Assembly: GCA_023128875.1 (NCBI GenBank)
Contig: JAGMDB010000089.1
Coordinates: 1-5,974, forward strand
Direction of reading: 5' to 3'
Length of the DNA stretch: 5,974 bases
Origin: Dehalococcoidia bacterium
GTDB taxonomy: Bacteria; Chloroflexota; Dehalococcoidia; GIF9; AB-539-J10
In this document: one piece after another, positions 5,413 through 5,974 of the stretch
Layout: each line of letters starts with the position of its first letter
Numbering within the stretch: the stretch's first letter is position 1
The notes under the pieces: model-generated
Databases searched by the model: none
What the model saw: only the letters and a program-made list of their open reading frames with translations
What the model was told of the DNA's origin: nothing
Translations under genes and position numbers: made by a program

Positions 5413-5974
5413 ATGGCTGGAGCAAGAGATCCTATTACAAAATACAGCCAGGGAGGGCTGGCTACAGAGAAAGATATAATGCTGGCAAATGCTTTGCACG
5501 AGTATATAGACAAGCAGATGCTTGTTGGTGACGTTCGCCAGAATTTAGATGGCGGCTTTCACAGAGATGAGAGATTGGCTAAGAAAACCTTTGACGAAGT
5601 GGTGAAAGGGCTAATAAAACTTGACTGTGCCAGAGCCTGGCTTCCAAAGAAATACGGAGGCTTAGGGGTAGAGTCTAATGTAACTTACTGCGTTATGATG
5701 GAGGAGCTAGGGCGGGGAGACCTTGGTGTAGCTGAACCATGCCTCGAAATCGTAGAAGATTACACCAAAGATAGGTTTATAGCAGGCAAACCTGTTAGAG
5801 AAAGATCCCTTTTTGCAGCCAAAATCGGGAAAATGGCCATGCAAATAAGGGCTGCTAGAGCTTACTCTATGTACATTGCCAGTATGTTCGATCACCCCGA
5901 GTTATATGGGGAAACAAGCTCAACACCGCAAGTGGGAAGGGCGGCCTCATCAAAGGTATTCTCAACTTCAACAG
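5413..5974 (+). CDS. acyl-CoA dehydrogenase, 3'-truncated by the window and lacking the middle domain
   Basis: ATG 5413 has AGAAGGAGG (5397-5405) seven bases upstream; 187 residues are visible before the window ends. Residues 1-107 are the N-terminal helical domain of an acyl-CoA dehydrogenase (AWLPKKYGGLGVES, 75-88; MMEELGRGDLGVAE, 95-108). Residues about 110-187 already belong to the C-terminal helical domain (EIVEDYTKDRFIAGKPVRER, 112-131; KIGKMAMQIRAARAYSMYIA, 138-157; ASSKVFSTS, 178-186). In complete family members the EELGxGD helix and the YxKxRxxxGKP helix are separated by roughly 150 residues of beta-domain holding much of the flavin and acyl-CoA site; here the gap is under 20. The frame stays open across the junction near 5725-5750. 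As read, the protein should not bind FAD normally or oxidise acyl-CoA thioesters. A true in-frame deletion, a short paralogue or an assembly collapse are possible. The catalytic Glu region lies beyond the window. Confidence 0.85.
   Translation, partial: MAGARDPITKYSQGGLATEKDIMLANALHEYIDKQMLVGDVRQNLDGGFHRDERLAKKTFDEVVKGLIKLDCARAWLPKKYGGLGVESNVTYCVMMEELGRGDLGVAEPCLEIVEDYTKDRFIAGKPVRERSLFAAKIGKMAMQIRAARAYSMYIASMFDHPELYGETSSTPQVGRAASSKVFSTST
5725..5750 (+). other. apparent in-frame deletion junction inside the acyl-CoA dehydrogenase gene
   Basis: The homology to the N-terminal domain ends around residues 104-108 (LGVAE), and C-terminal-domain homology begins around residues 110-113 (CLEIV). The exact join cannot be fixed without an intact homologue. 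No inserted element, stop or obvious repeat marks the site, and the reading frame is kept. Confidence 0.6.

Noticed and set aside
5707..5895. 62-codon minus-strand open frame inside the acyl-CoA dehydrogenase
   Set aside because: It lies wholly opposite clear acyl-CoA dehydrogenase sequence and has no recognisable features.

Overview
The window reads as ordinary bacterial DNA. Every gene lies on the + strand and most have strong AAAGGAGG-type ribosome binding sites. The mix of a creatinase/prolidase-fold (M24) hydrolase, an amino-acid/polyamine-type (APC) permease and an acyl-CoA dehydrogenase suits an environmental heterotroph that scavenges amino-acid derivatives and oxidises organic acids, such as a Chloroflexota or Desulfobacterota lineage. 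That placement is inferred from gene content and rests on no marker gene. No rRNA, tRNA, CRISPR array or insertion sequence was seen.

Region 1 (1-2610) holds the 3' part of an M24-fold gene (5' end outside the window), a 167-base leader region, and a complete 12-helix APC permease. The leader region has an operator-like inverted repeat and a strong Shine-Dalgarno in front of a start-stop ATGTGA. Together the two genes look like an uptake-plus-hydrolysis unit for an amino-acid-like compound. The M24 protein seems to lack two of the five usual metal ligands. A perfect 32-base palindrome (2644-2675) separates this unit from the next.

Region 2 (2705-5179) is a compact three-gene cluster: a calcineurin-like metallophosphoesterase with a helical insert, a nucleotidyltransferase-fold protein (best start TTG 3702, 13 bases after the phosphoesterase stop), and an unrecognised two-helix membrane protein whose frame overlaps the nucleotidyltransferase by 52 bases. 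The spacing suggests one operon with coupled translation. No function is assigned, but the combination is the best candidate here for an undescribed module.

Region 3 (5180-5974) has a 233-base spacer with one doubtful 46-codon ORF, then the start of an acyl-CoA dehydrogenase gene that runs off the window. That gene jumps in frame from the end of the N-terminal helical domain directly to the C-terminal helical domain, so the whole middle beta-domain that binds substrate and flavin is absent. This is the most striking anomaly in the window: a real deletion allele, an unusual short paralogue, or an assembly collapse.
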